From: JBHHYS01 sp046757645
GTDB taxonomy: Bacteria > Acidobacteriota > Terriglobia > Acidiferrales > 2-02-FULL-67-57
Direction: 5' to 3'
Length of the DNA: 31,655 bases
Assembly (NCBI GenBank): GCA_046757645.1
Contig: JBHHYS010000022.1
Coordinates: 1-31,655 of the forward strand
Below the pieces are notes generated by a model that ran no database searches, was not told where the DNA came from, and was given only the letters and a program-made list of their open reading frames with translations. This document shows, piece by piece, positions 13,184-21,066 of the stretch (its first letter is position 1; the number at the start of each line of letters is the position of its first letter). A program made the translations under genes and the position numbers.

Positions 13184-14173
13184 ATGGGAAAGGTTATTGT
13201 TGGACTCTCGGCAATCCTGCTGGTGCTTGGAATGGCGGTAGGCGCACAGGAAACCGGCCCGCCGCCGGCGGGCCCGGCCGCGCCGCCCGCCGGGGACTAT
13301 GTCATCGGCCCGGGCGACCTCCTGAGGATCGTGGTCTATGACGCGCCGCAGCTTTCCCGCGAGGTCCGGGTCAGCGCCCGCGGCTCCATTCTGGTGCCGT
13401 TGCTGCCCGAGGCCGTGCGCGCCGATGGCCTCAGCGCTGAAGAACTGGCTGCCGCCTTGGCGCGCGAGTTCGAGCAGCGGAAGCTCCTGCGCAACCCGCA
13501 GATCACCGTCCTGATCAAAGAGTACAAGAGCCGACCGGTAGCCATCCTGGGGGCGGTGCGACGCCCGCAGACCTACCCGGTCATGGCGCCCACCACGCTG
13601 CTGCAAGTGCTCTCGGCGGCGGGGGGCCTGGCGGACGATGCCGGCAACCTGATCTACGTCACCCGCGGGGCGGCGCTCCACAACTTGCCCTCTGCCTCCG
13701 ACCGGGTGAGTGAGCCCGGAGAGCCGGGGCCGCGCACCCTGGTGGTCAATGTGCGCGACTTGCTGGAAGCCCGCGACCCGGCGGCCAATGTGCCCATCTA
13801 TGCCGGCGATGTGGTGACTGTGCCTCCTGCCGGCGTCGTCTACGTGGTGGGGGCGGTCAAAAAGCCGGGCGGCTTTCTCCTCCGGGATCGGCGCGAACGC
13901 CTGACCGTGTTGCAGGCGATTGCTCTCGCCGAGAATATGACCGCCACGGCGCGCCCGGGGCAGGCCCTCATCATCCGTCGGCCTCCCGGCAGGGATGAAG
14001 AAGAAACCATCGAAGTCGACATCAGCAAGATTATGGCTCGTCAGGCTCCGGATCCTCTCTTGCGGGAAAACGACATCCTCTTTGTTCCCGATAGTCCGAT
14101 CAAAAAGGGCCTGCGGCGCGCCGTCGAGGCTGCCATTCAAATCACCACCGGTGTAGTTGTCTTCCGGCGCTAG
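13184..14173 (+). CDS. wza: Wza-like polysaccharide export protein (Poly_export/SLBB)
   Basis: A 329-residue outer-membrane polysaccharide exporter. A signal peptide spans residues 1 to about 21 (VIVGLSAILLVLGMAVGA). The Poly_export domain starts at DYVIGPGDLLRIVVYDAPQLSREVRVSARGSI, followed by one SLBB block (RPVAILGAVRRPQTYPV, TLLQVLSAAGGL) and a second (VYVVGAVKKPGGFLL, LTVLQAIALAENM). Such proteins form an oligomeric channel that takes polymer across the outer membrane. There is no cysteine near the signal-peptide end, so unlike E. coli Wza it does not look like a lipoprotein. The ATG at 13184 is chosen because it begins the signal peptide. No Wzc-type partner is adjacent. Confidence 0.9.
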   Translation: MGKVIVGLSAILLVLGMAVGAQETGPPPAGPAAPPAGDYVIGPGDLLRIVVYDAPQLSREVRVSARGSILVPLLPEAVRADGLSAEELAAALAREFEQRKLLRNPQITVLIKEYKSRPVAILGAVRRPQTYPVMAPTTLLQVLSAAGGLADDAGNLIYVTRGAALHNLPSASDRVSEPGEPGPRTLVVNVRDLLEARDPAANVPIYAGDVVTVPPAGVVYVVGAVKKPGGFLLRDRRERLTVLQAIALAENMTATARPGQALIIRRPPGRDEEETIEVDISKIMARQAPDPLLRENDILFVPDSPIKKGLRRAVEAAIQITTGVVVFRR

Positions 14174-14177
14174 TCCC

Positions 14178-15335
14178 ATGCCCGCCCGGCGGCGCTGGTG
14201 CTTTCCTGTCTTTCCCTTGAATGAACTGGATCGGAGAATCCTGGCGCTGTGCGCGCCGACCGCTGACGTTTCCCCGGCGCTGGGTCACCCGGAAGCGCTC
14301 GTGGAGCGCGCCGCGGCTCTCGACGTTTTTCCGCTGGTGTATTGCCGCCTGCGCCACGGCAGCATCAATGGCCGGCCCGCGCCGCTGCGCCCGGAGTGGG
14401 AGAAACGGTTTCGCGCCAACGCCGCCCGCAACCTCTATCTACACAATCTGCAGCAGCGGCTGCTGGCCACGCTGGCCGCCGCGGGCGTGCTCGCTGCCCC
14501 GCTCAAAGGAACCACGCTGGCCGAGCTGGCTTACAGCGACTTGGCCTTGCGCACCCAGGTTGACATCGACCTCTACGTTCCTCCGCAGCAGTTGCCGGCC
14601 GCGCTTGAGGTGCTCGCGGCCCGCGGTTATCAACGGGTGGCGCCCCTCGGTCTTCGGCCCGAACAGTTGGCCGCCACCGGGGATGAGTTCACCAGCGAGT
14701 GCAGCTTGCAATCCACCGGTACGGGCCTGCCGGTGATGCTCGAACTTCACTGGCGCCTCCTGCCCATCGCCGATGAGGAATTGCAGGCCGCCCTGGCCCC
14801 CCCGGGGGAAGGCGGAGCTGCCGGCCACGCGTTGCCCCCGGAACTAAACTTTCTCTACCTCTCGGTGCGCGCCGCCGCCCACCGCTGGGGGAGACTGAAA
14901 TTGCTGACGGACCTCGCCCACTGGCTGGCGCGCCAGCCGCCCGCCTGGGAGCCATTGCTGGGAATCGCCCACCGCCTCCGGCTGCGTCGCCTGCTTTCCA
15001 TTACTTTGGCGGCTCTCGAAACCTATTTCGAGACGCCGGTTCCGGAGGCGGTGCGGGCCGGGCTCGAAACTGCGCGTCCCCGCAGGTTGCCGCCGGCCGC
15101 GGTGGCGAATCCCTTCGCCCCGCCGCCCCCGTTGAGCCCGGCGGCCATTCATCGCTTGCGCCTAACCCTACGCGAAGACTTTCGCGATCGCCTCGGCTAC
15201 CTTGCTCAGCGGCTGCGGCCCACGGCCAGCGATTTGGCAGCCGTGCGCCTGCCCTCTTCTTTGCGGGGGGTCTATTGGGGCATCCGCTGGCTGCGCCTTA
15301 CGCGTTTGCTAAACCGCCGGCCGAGCAGAAACTAG
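14178..15335 (+). CDS. Nucleotidyltransferase-fold protein (NTP_transf_5-like) of the polysaccharide cluster
   Basis: A 385-residue protein. The core reads LLATLAAAGVLAAPLKGTTLAEL followed by DLALRTQVDIDLYVPPQQL, matching the LKG..L...Y.....R...DIDLLV signature of uncharacterised nucleotidyltransferase-fold proteins (PF14907 type) often found in exopolysaccharide clusters. The DID acidic pair would be the metal site. The C-terminal half is helical and unrecognised. Exact substrate and reaction are unknown. It begins four bases after the exporter stop; an upstream TTG would overlap that gene. Its TAG overlaps the stop of the opposite-strand glycosyltransferase within one CTAG. Confidence 0.75.
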   Translation: MPARRRWCFPVFPLNELDRRILALCAPTADVSPALGHPEALVERAAALDVFPLVYCRLRHGSINGRPAPLRPEWEKRFRANAARNLYLHNLQQRLLATLAAAGVLAAPLKGTTLAELAYSDLALRTQVDIDLYVPPQQLPAALEVLAARGYQRVAPLGLRPEQLAATGDEFTSECSLQSTGTGLPVMLELHWRLLPIADEELQAALAPPGEGGAAGHALPPELNFLYLSVRAAAHRWGRLKLLTDLAHWLARQPPAWEPLLGIAHRLRLRRLLSITLAALETYFETPVPEAVRAGLETARPRRLPPAAVANPFAPPPPLSPAAIHRLRLTLREDFRDRLGYLAQRLRPTASDLAAVRLPSSLRGVYWGIRWLRLTRLLNRRPSRN

Positions 15336-16168
15336 CTCACCGGGAGGCCTCGCTTCACTGCCCCCACCTTCCGAGAGAGCATAAACTCCTGCGCGGCCAT
15401 GAACAGGCAGAACAGCAACCCGGGAACCCCGTCGCGGAAGCCCTGCCGCCAGAGGAAAAGATAAAGAAACTTGCGCAGGCCGCGAAACGGCAGCCGTAAG
15501 TGGAGATGCTTGAGCCAGCGGCGGCGCTCCTGCGGGCCGCCGCGCCACCGCGGCGCGAGTGCGGTGGGCGCACTTCCGCGCCGCAAGCGGAGAGTCTCTG
15601 CCGCTTCGAGCGTGGAGTAATGATTGTATTTCTCCAACAGGTCGCTCACCGGCTTTCGGTTCTCGTGCAGGAGCCAGCCGTGGAGGCGCCGGAGGTCGCC
15701 TGCCACCAGCGGGTATTCGTTCACGCTGCGGTCTTCGTACCGGGTCGCTCGATGCCGAAACAGGCGCAGGAACCAGAATTGGTTGAATTGGCCGGCATGG
15801 GTGAGCCAACGACCCAAGAAGCCGACCGCGCGTCGCATCTCAAACCCGGCCACCGCTGGCGGCGCCTGCGCCACCGCCGCCCGGATCTCCTCGGCTAGTT
15901 CGGGCGGGGTGCGTTCGTCAGCGTCGAGTGCGAGAACCCAATCGTAGCGGAAGCGGACATGGCGCAGGGCCCAGTTGTGCTGGGCGGAGAAGTTTTCAAA
16001 GGCGTGGACATAGACCTGCGCGCCGGAGCGCCGGGCAATCTCCGCCGTGCGGTCGCGGCTGCCGGAATCGACCACGTGGATGTCGTCGGCCCAGCGAACA
16101 CTCTCCAGGCAGGCGGGGAGGTTCGCTTCTTCGTTGTAGGTAAGCACGAGAACGGAGACGCCGCTCAC
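15332..16168 (-). CDS. Glycosyltransferase family 2 (WaaE/KdtX-like)
   Basis: This GT-A glycosyltransferase of about 278 residues reads VSVLVLTYNEEANLPACLESVRWADDIHVVDSGSRDRTAEIARR at its N-terminus, then FENFSAQHNWALRHVRFRYDWVLALDADERTPPELAEEI with the metal-binding DAD. This is the pattern of the WaaE/KdtX-type family that adds a hexose to lipid-linked or LPS core sugars. The C-terminal part (WRQGFRDGVPGLLFCLFMAAQEF) fits that group too. I prefer GTG at 16168, with AGGGAG six bases upstream; TTG at 16198 or GTG at 16183 would overlap the preceding methyltransferase. It is the last gene of the long minus-strand run and meets the plus-strand genes tail to tail. Confidence 0.9.
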   Translation of the reverse strand: MSGVSVLVLTYNEEANLPACLESVRWADDIHVVDSGSRDRTAEIARRSGAQVYVHAFENFSAQHNWALRHVRFRYDWVLALDADERTPPELAEEIRAAVAQAPPAVAGFEMRRAVGFLGRWLTHAGQFNQFWFLRLFRHRATRYEDRSVNEYPLVAGDLRRLHGWLLHENRKPVSDLLEKYNHYSTLEAAETLRLRRGSAPTALAPRWRGGPQERRRWLKHLHLRLPFRGLRKFLYLFLWRQGFRDGVPGLLFCLFMAAQEFMLSRKVGAVKRGLPVS

Positions 16169-16179
16169 GCTCTGCTCCC

Positions 16180-16803
16180 TCACACCTTCCGCGCCCAAAC
16201 CACCATATTCATCCAGACCGGCCAGGAGCGCCCCAGCCCGGTTATCCGCTCGACCTCAAATCCCACCCCCTGCAGCAGCCGCTGCAAGCTGCCGCGGGTA
16301 AAAAACCGAATATGCGTTCCCGTGGGATCGAAGTGGCGCTCGAAGCCAAACAAGGCCAGGGCCAGATTCTTGACCCGTCCGTGATAGGGGGTGGAAAGAA
16401 AGAGCAGGCCGCCGGGCCGGAGAATCCGGTGCATGGCCTTGAGCGCCGCGGGGACGTCCAAGAGGTGTTCGATGACCTCGCAGCAGTGGAGCACGTCAAA
16501 GCTGGCGTCGGCAAAGGGCAGTTCAGCCTCAAGGGAAGCGCAGAGCCAGCGGCCCGTCGGCTGATCGTGCCGGGCGGCGCGCAGCGCGTTCAGGGAGACA
16601 TCCATTCCCACAATGTGGGGGCAATGATCGCACAGCCGGCGGGTGGCGTACCCATCGCCGCAGCCAACGTCCAGCAGCCGAGCGCCCGTGGGCAGGTGGG
16701 GCAAGAGCAGTTTCAGGCGGCGCTCCCGCAGGGGGTCTTCCGCGGGAGGAGCGGCCGCGGGGTTGCGCCAGTATTGATCGTAGCAGCGCCGGACTTGATT
16801 CAT
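16180..16803 (-). CDS. Class I SAM-dependent methyltransferase
   Basis: A 207-residue Rossmann-fold methyltransferase of the Methyltransf_11/25 type. Motif I is ARLLDVGCGDGYATRRL near residues 40-56, the acidic residue after strand 2 is in VGMDVSLNAL, the post-I region is AELPFADASFDVLHCCEVIEHLLD, and later strands follow in LRPGGLLFLSTPYHG. The acceptor is unknown; in this cluster it probably methylates a sugar of the repeat unit. Its ATG overlaps the TGA of the preceding glycosyltransferase (ATGA). No sign of truncation. Confidence 0.88.
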   Translation of the reverse strand: MNQVRRCYDQYWRNPAAAPPAEDPLRERRLKLLLPHLPTGARLLDVGCGDGYATRRLCDHCPHIVGMDVSLNALRAARHDQPTGRWLCASLEAELPFADASFDVLHCCEVIEHLLDVPAALKAMHRILRPGGLLFLSTPYHGRVKNLALALFGFERHFDPTGTHIRFFTRGSLQRLLQGVGFEVERITGLGRSWPVWMNMVVWARKV

Positions 16804-17954
16804 GACGATCGTTGCTCGCAGGAGCGGGCGGCAATCGCCCGTAGGCGTTGCACATGCGCCTCCCAACGGAAGCCGCGGGCGCGCGTCGGCCCTCCGTTGG
16901 CCATCGCCGTCCGGCGGCCAGGATCGCGCCAGAGTAAGCGGATTTTCTCCGCCAAGTCGGCGGAGTTCAAACCCTCAAAATAGAGGGCAGCCTCACCGGC
17001 CAATTCGCGGTTGACGGGGGTATCGGCGGCCAGAACGGGCAGTCCGGCTTGGAGCGTCTCGAGCAACCCGTGGCCAAAGGATTCCACCAGGGTTGGGTAG
17101 AGGACGAGCGAGCAGCCGGCGTAGAGCTGCCGGAGGGGATCGGGACCCTCGGGCGAGACGAAGCGCACCCGCTCCCGCAAGGCTTCGTGTCCGGCCAAGA
17201 CCAAGTCATCTTGCCAGGTGGAAGTGATGCGCGCCGGAGGCCAGTTCGGGTTCGCGGTCGTCCAGAACTGGAAGTCAGTGTCGCCGCTCTCGACCAGCAG
17301 GCGCAGCGCCCGCAGAACCGTGGCCAGGTTCTTGTGCTCGGCGTAAAGGCTCGGATAGGCCATTTTGAAGAAAGCGCCTGCCGCTCTAGAGGGGCTGGGG
17401 TACGCCGGGGCGGCCACGCCGTAGGGGTTCACGCTCAGGTGCGGGGTCAATCCCGGCCAGGCATGGGTCAGTTCGTCGCGCAACGCCTGGGAGGGAGCCA
17501 GCAGGTGGGTGGCGTGACGGAGGGAACGCCGCAGCCACCATCGCCGCAGTGCGAACGCCAGCCGGGCTCGCGTCGATTGCCGAGGCAAGAAGAGGTGGCG
17601 ATAGAGGTTTGACACATAGAGCGAATTGCGGACCAGGAGTAGCTGGGGCAGGGGGCAACGGAACATAGCGAAGTTGGCGGTGGAGTAGAGCACGTCGGCG
17701 CGTTCCCGGCGCAGAATGCGGCGCAGCGTCACCTGGTCCCACCACAGCCGGCGCAGGGCACCGGCGTGGCCGACGCGGCTCACGCGCCACTCGATGTGAG
17801 CCGGCACCGCGCGGCCGGCCTCGGCTTGCTCCAGCGGCACATAGAAAACGAACCGGTCAGTGCCGGGCTGCCGCGCCAGCTCGCGAACCAATTCACGAAT
17901 ATAGGTAGCGGCCCCGCCCATCTTGGCCGCCACCGCGTTCACCACCACAGTCAT
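16800..17954 (-). CDS. Glycosyltransferase family 4
   Basis: A 384-residue GT-B enzyme. The N-terminal domain reads MTVVVNAVAAKMGGAATYIRELVRELARQPGTDRFVFYVP. The C-terminal domain has YPSLYAEHKNLATVLRALRLL, RVRFVSPEGPDPLRQLYAGCSLVLYPTLVESFGHGLLETLQAGLPVLAADTPVNRELAGEAALYFEGL, the GT4 donor-binding signature with the ESFGHGLLE motif. It adds one sugar to the growing unit; linkage unknown. Both ends overlap neighbours as ATGA (with asnB upstream and the methyltransferase downstream), strong evidence for one operon. Confidence 0.9.
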   Translation of the reverse strand: MTVVVNAVAAKMGGAATYIRELVRELARQPGTDRFVFYVPLEQAEAGRAVPAHIEWRVSRVGHAGALRRLWWDQVTLRRILRRERADVLYSTANFAMFRCPLPQLLLVRNSLYVSNLYRHLFLPRQSTRARLAFALRRWWLRRSLRHATHLLAPSQALRDELTHAWPGLTPHLSVNPYGVAAPAYPSPSRAAGAFFKMAYPSLYAEHKNLATVLRALRLLVESGDTDFQFWTTANPNWPPARITSTWQDDLVLAGHEALRERVRFVSPEGPDPLRQLYAGCSLVLYPTLVESFGHGLLETLQAGLPVLAADTPVNRELAGEAALYFEGLNSADLAEKIRLLWRDPGRRTAMANGGPTRARGFRWEAHVQRLRAIAARSCEQRSS

Positions 17955-19843
17955 CGGCGTCCCGCAAAACCCTCCGCCCAGCGCAGGAGGACGTAGAGCG
18001 TCCAGGGGCGGGACCAGGAATGGCGTCTGGCGAGAAAGCTGCGCCAGACTTCGGCGATGGCCTCGGGGCGGAGCACGCCGGCCAGCGGCGCGCTCGGCTG
18101 GAGCAGCCGGGCTTCCACCTCAGCGCGCAGTTGGCCGCGCAGCCAGCGCTCAAACGGGAGGGTGAAGCCCCGCTTGGGGCGGCGCACGATCTCCGCCGGC
18201 AATGCCCGGGGGAGTGAGCCGACCAGCAGCGGCTTGGGGACGCGCCCGTTGGCCTTGGCGGTGCCGGGGAGGGCGAGAACGGCTTCGACCAAGCGATGAT
18301 CGAGAAACGGCACCCGCACCTCCAGGCTGTGAGCCATGCTCATCTGGTCGGTGTCGCGCAGCAGAGTGTTGAGCAGGTAGTGGCGCAGCTCCAGCCAGGA
18401 GACGCGGGTGAAGGGGTCCAGCACACGCGCCTGGGCCAACAAGGGCTGGAGCCGGGCGGCGTACTCGCTGTAATCGAGCCCCAGGATGGCATCCGGGGTG
18501 AGAAGCTCGGCCACCTGATCGGGGAGAAAGAGGGCCCGCAGAAGGAAGACGGGATCGGGAAAGGCCGCACCCCCCCCGTGCAGCAGAGCGCGCAACTTGC
18601 GATGGCCATCGGTGGCCCGGGGCAGCGCCCCAACCAAGCGCGCCAGGGCGTGCCGGCCGAGCCGAGGCAAGCGGGCGCAAACCGATTCGAGTCGCGCCAA
18701 CCGGGGCGCCCGCCTGAACGTGGTGTACCCTCCGAAGAGTTCGTCCCCGCCCAGTCCGGAGAGCGCCACCTTCAGTCCCGCCTGCCGGACGGCCCCGGAG
18801 ACCAAGTAGGTGTTGATGCCGTCGGCGGTGGGCTGATCCATGGCAGCCAGCGCGCCCGGGAGCTGTCGCAGCAGTTCGGCTTCGTCCAAAGCCAGCTCAT
18901 GGTGCGCGGTGCGGAATTCTCCCGCGACCCGCTGCGCGCAAGCAGCTTCGTCGGATTCATCCTCGGGAAAAACCACGGAAAAGGTCCGCAGCTCGCCGGG
19001 CGAAGGGCCGCTGAGCAAGGCAACCACACTGCTGGAGTCGATGCCGCCACTCAAGAAAACACCCACGGGCACATCGCTTACCAGGCGCAGGCGCGCCGCT
19101 TCCCCGAGTAACTCGGGCAGACGGGCGGCGGTTGACCCTCGCGCCGCCTTCCCGGCAAAGGGGTCCCAGTAGGACGAAATTTGCAGGCGCCCTCCTTCCC
19201 ACACCAGCAAATGGCCCGGGGGCAGCGCCCGCACCCCGGCGATGATGGTCAGCGGTTCCTGGACGGCTCCGAAGCTGAGGAAACTATCGAGCGCCGTCAG
19301 GTTCAAGCAGGGAGCGACCCAGCCGCCCTTCACCAGGGCGCGCACTTCGGAGGCGAACGCAAACCGGGACCCCTCCTGGTGGAAGTAGAGCGGCTTGACG
19401 CCCAGCCGGTCGCGGACGAGCACCAAGCGGCGGCGCGGGGCGTCCCAGATGGCGGTGGCAAACATTCCCCGCCAGCGGGTGACACACTCAAGCCCCCAGG
19501 CGGCGTAGGACTGTAGGAGAACCTCGGTGTCGGATTGGGAGCGAAAGCAGTGGCCGACCGCTTCGAGTTCTCGGCGCAACTCGCGGAAGTTATACACCTC
19601 CCCATTGTGGACGATCCAGTTGCCCGTGGCGGGATCGTGCATGGGCTGGTGGCCGGCGGCGCTAGTGTCCAGGATGGCCAGCCGGCGCACCCCCAGCCCC
19701 AGGGCATTGGGGGCATCGCCCGCGAAGAGCAATTCGATGCCGTCGTCGTCCGGCCCGCGATGCCGTAGGGCTGCGAGGGCGGCCCGCAGGGCGCCCCGCA
19801 GATTCGGATCACCGGGACGGCAGGCCCCAACAATGCCGCACAT
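17951..19843 (-). CDS. asnB: Asparagine synthase-type amidotransferase of the polysaccharide cluster
   Basis: A 630-residue protein with two domains. The glutaminase domain begins MCGIVGACRPG with Cys2 as nucleophile, then RHRGPDDDG, LGVRRLAILD, NGEVYNFRELRRELEAVGH and SDTEVLLQSYAAWGLE. The ATP-pyrophosphatase synthetase domain carries the PP-loop FLSGGIDSSSVVALL and later LSGLGGDELFGGYTTFRR. Such enzymes use Gln nitrogen and ATP to amidate a carboxylate; in EPS loci the target may be a uronic acid or other sugar acid rather than aspartate. The start is set at MCGI because the Cys must be residue 2 after Met removal; the long frame upstream overlaps another gene. Its stop overlaps the next gene as ATGA. 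About 90 bases separate it from the GT4 upstream. Confidence 0.93.
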   Translation of the reverse strand: MCGIVGACRPGDPNLRGALRAALAALRHRGPDDDGIELLFAGDAPNALGLGVRRLAILDTSAAGHQPMHDPATGNWIVHNGEVYNFRELRRELEAVGHCFRSQSDTEVLLQSYAAWGLECVTRWRGMFATAIWDAPRRRLVLVRDRLGVKPLYFHQEGSRFAFASEVRALVKGGWVAPCLNLTALDSFLSFGAVQEPLTIIAGVRALPPGHLLVWEGGRLQISSYWDPFAGKAARGSTAARLPELLGEAARLRLVSDVPVGVFLSGGIDSSSVVALLSGPSPGELRTFSVVFPEDESDEAACAQRVAGEFRTAHHELALDEAELLRQLPGALAAMDQPTADGINTYLVSGAVRQAGLKVALSGLGGDELFGGYTTFRRAPRLARLESVCARLPRLGRHALARLVGALPRATDGHRKLRALLHGGGAAFPDPVFLLRALFLPDQVAELLTPDAILGLDYSEYAARLQPLLAQARVLDPFTRVSWLELRHYLLNTLLRDTDQMSMAHSLEVRVPFLDHRLVEAVLALPGTAKANGRVPKPLLVGSLPRALPAEIVRRPKRGFTLPFERWLRGQLRAEVEARLLQPSAPLAGVLRPEAIAEVWRSFLARRHSWSRPWTLYVLLRWAEGFAGRR

Positions 19844-19934
19844 CGCCCAGGAGTGTAGCACGGACAAAACAGCTTGATGGAAGCGCTTGTGCGGCGCGCG
19901 AGTTTCGCTCTGGCCAGGATCGGGCCTCGATGGT

Positions 19935-21059
19935 CTACCGGATGAGTTGTTGGCGGTGCGCCCGGTAGGTGGCTCCGGGTAGTTCCTCGACGAGGAAGCC
20001 CGCCAGGCGCCGGCGAAAATGGCCGAAGCTGAACTTCTCTTCCAGACGGCGCCGACCGGCTGCACCCATTCGCTGGCGCCGCTCGGGCCGAGAGAGAAGT
20101 TGAGCGAGCGCGGCGGCCAAGCCTTCCGGGTCACCCGGGTCCACCAGCAGACCCGTCTCACCGTGCGTGACCACTTCGGGGATGCCGCCGGCGCGGACGC
20201 TGACGACGGGCTTGGCATGCGCCATGGCTTCCAAGAATACAATCCCGAAGCCTTCCTGCACACTGGGGAGTACAAACACGTCGCAAGCAGCGTAGGCGCG
20301 GGCTAAGTCGGCCGGCGCGAGATAGCCGGCGAAGCGCACGCAGTCTTGAACGCCGAGGGCGCGGGCGCGTTCCTCGAGGCGGGGTTGATCCTCGCCGCGC
20401 CCCACCACCACGTAGCGCAAGGTGGGAAACTCTGCTCGCAGCCGAGGGAGAACCTCAAGGACATTCTCGATGCCTTTGCCGCGCTCACGACTATCGAGCC
20501 GAGCCACGCTGAGCAGGGTGGGCTGCGGCGCCGGTTCGGCCGGCGCCGGGGCAAAGAACGGATCGAGTGTGTTAGGAAACAGGCGCCAGCGGTCGGCTCG
20601 CACTGCGTTTTCCCGGCTCAGGCGTTGCCGGGTGTAGTCGCTCACCGCCAAGACGCTCCGGGCGCCCCGGAGGGCAGTGCGCGAAAATGCCGGCAGCGTC
20701 TGCCAGGCCTCGATGCCGTGGGCGATCAAGAAATACGGGCGCCCCAGCAGAGCCAGCGGCCCGGCGAGCGGCAACAGGTTGACGTGGCCAATAATCGCTA
20801 GATCAACCTCGCCGAGGGCGGCGCGCAGAAACCCCAGCACGAACGCGGCTTTGTTGCCCCGGCAGCCCCGGAAGCGAATGGACGAGGAAGGCAGGTAGCG
20901 CGGGACTAGGTCGCCGGCAGCGTCATTCAGTACCAAAACGCTGGCTGCGGCGTGGTAATGCGCGCAGAACTCGCTCAGGGCACGCAGCAGGGCGCGGTTG
21001 AACATCGGGATGCCCCCGTCCGAGCGAAACACTTCGGTGAGGGCCACGAGCAAGCGCAT
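19935..21059 (-). CDS. Glycosyltransferase family 4
   Basis: A 374-residue GT-B glycosyltransferase, close in style to the PimB/mannosyltransferase group. MRLLVALTEVFRSDGGIPMFNRALLRALSEF opens the N-terminal domain. LLSVARLDSRERGKGIENVLEVLPRL, YVVVGRGEDQPRLEERARALGVQDCVRFAGYLAPADLARAYAACDVFVLPSVQEGFGIVFLEAMAHAKPVVSVRAGGIPEVV covers the donor-binding domain with the EGFGIVFLE motif. Substrate unknown. It starts seven bases from the stop of the polymerase gene upstream, so it is likely co-transcribed with it. Complete length. Confidence 0.9.
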   Translation of the reverse strand: MRLLVALTEVFRSDGGIPMFNRALLRALSEFCAHYHAAASVLVLNDAAGDLVPRYLPSSSIRFRGCRGNKAAFVLGFLRAALGEVDLAIIGHVNLLPLAGPLALLGRPYFLIAHGIEAWQTLPAFSRTALRGARSVLAVSDYTRQRLSRENAVRADRWRLFPNTLDPFFAPAPAEPAPQPTLLSVARLDSRERGKGIENVLEVLPRLRAEFPTLRYVVVGRGEDQPRLEERARALGVQDCVRFAGYLAPADLARAYAACDVFVLPSVQEGFGIVFLEAMAHAKPVVSVRAGGIPEVVTHGETGLLVDPGDPEGLAAALAQLLSRPERRQRMGAAGRRRLEEKFSFGHFRRRLAGFLVEELPGATYRAHRQQLIR

Positions 21060-21066
21060 AGCGAAG

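Noticed and set aside
19844..20275. In-frame N-terminal extension of the AsnB-type gene
   Set aside because: The glutaminase needs Cys directly after the start Met, which places the start at 19843; the extension overlaps the GT4 gene in another frame.
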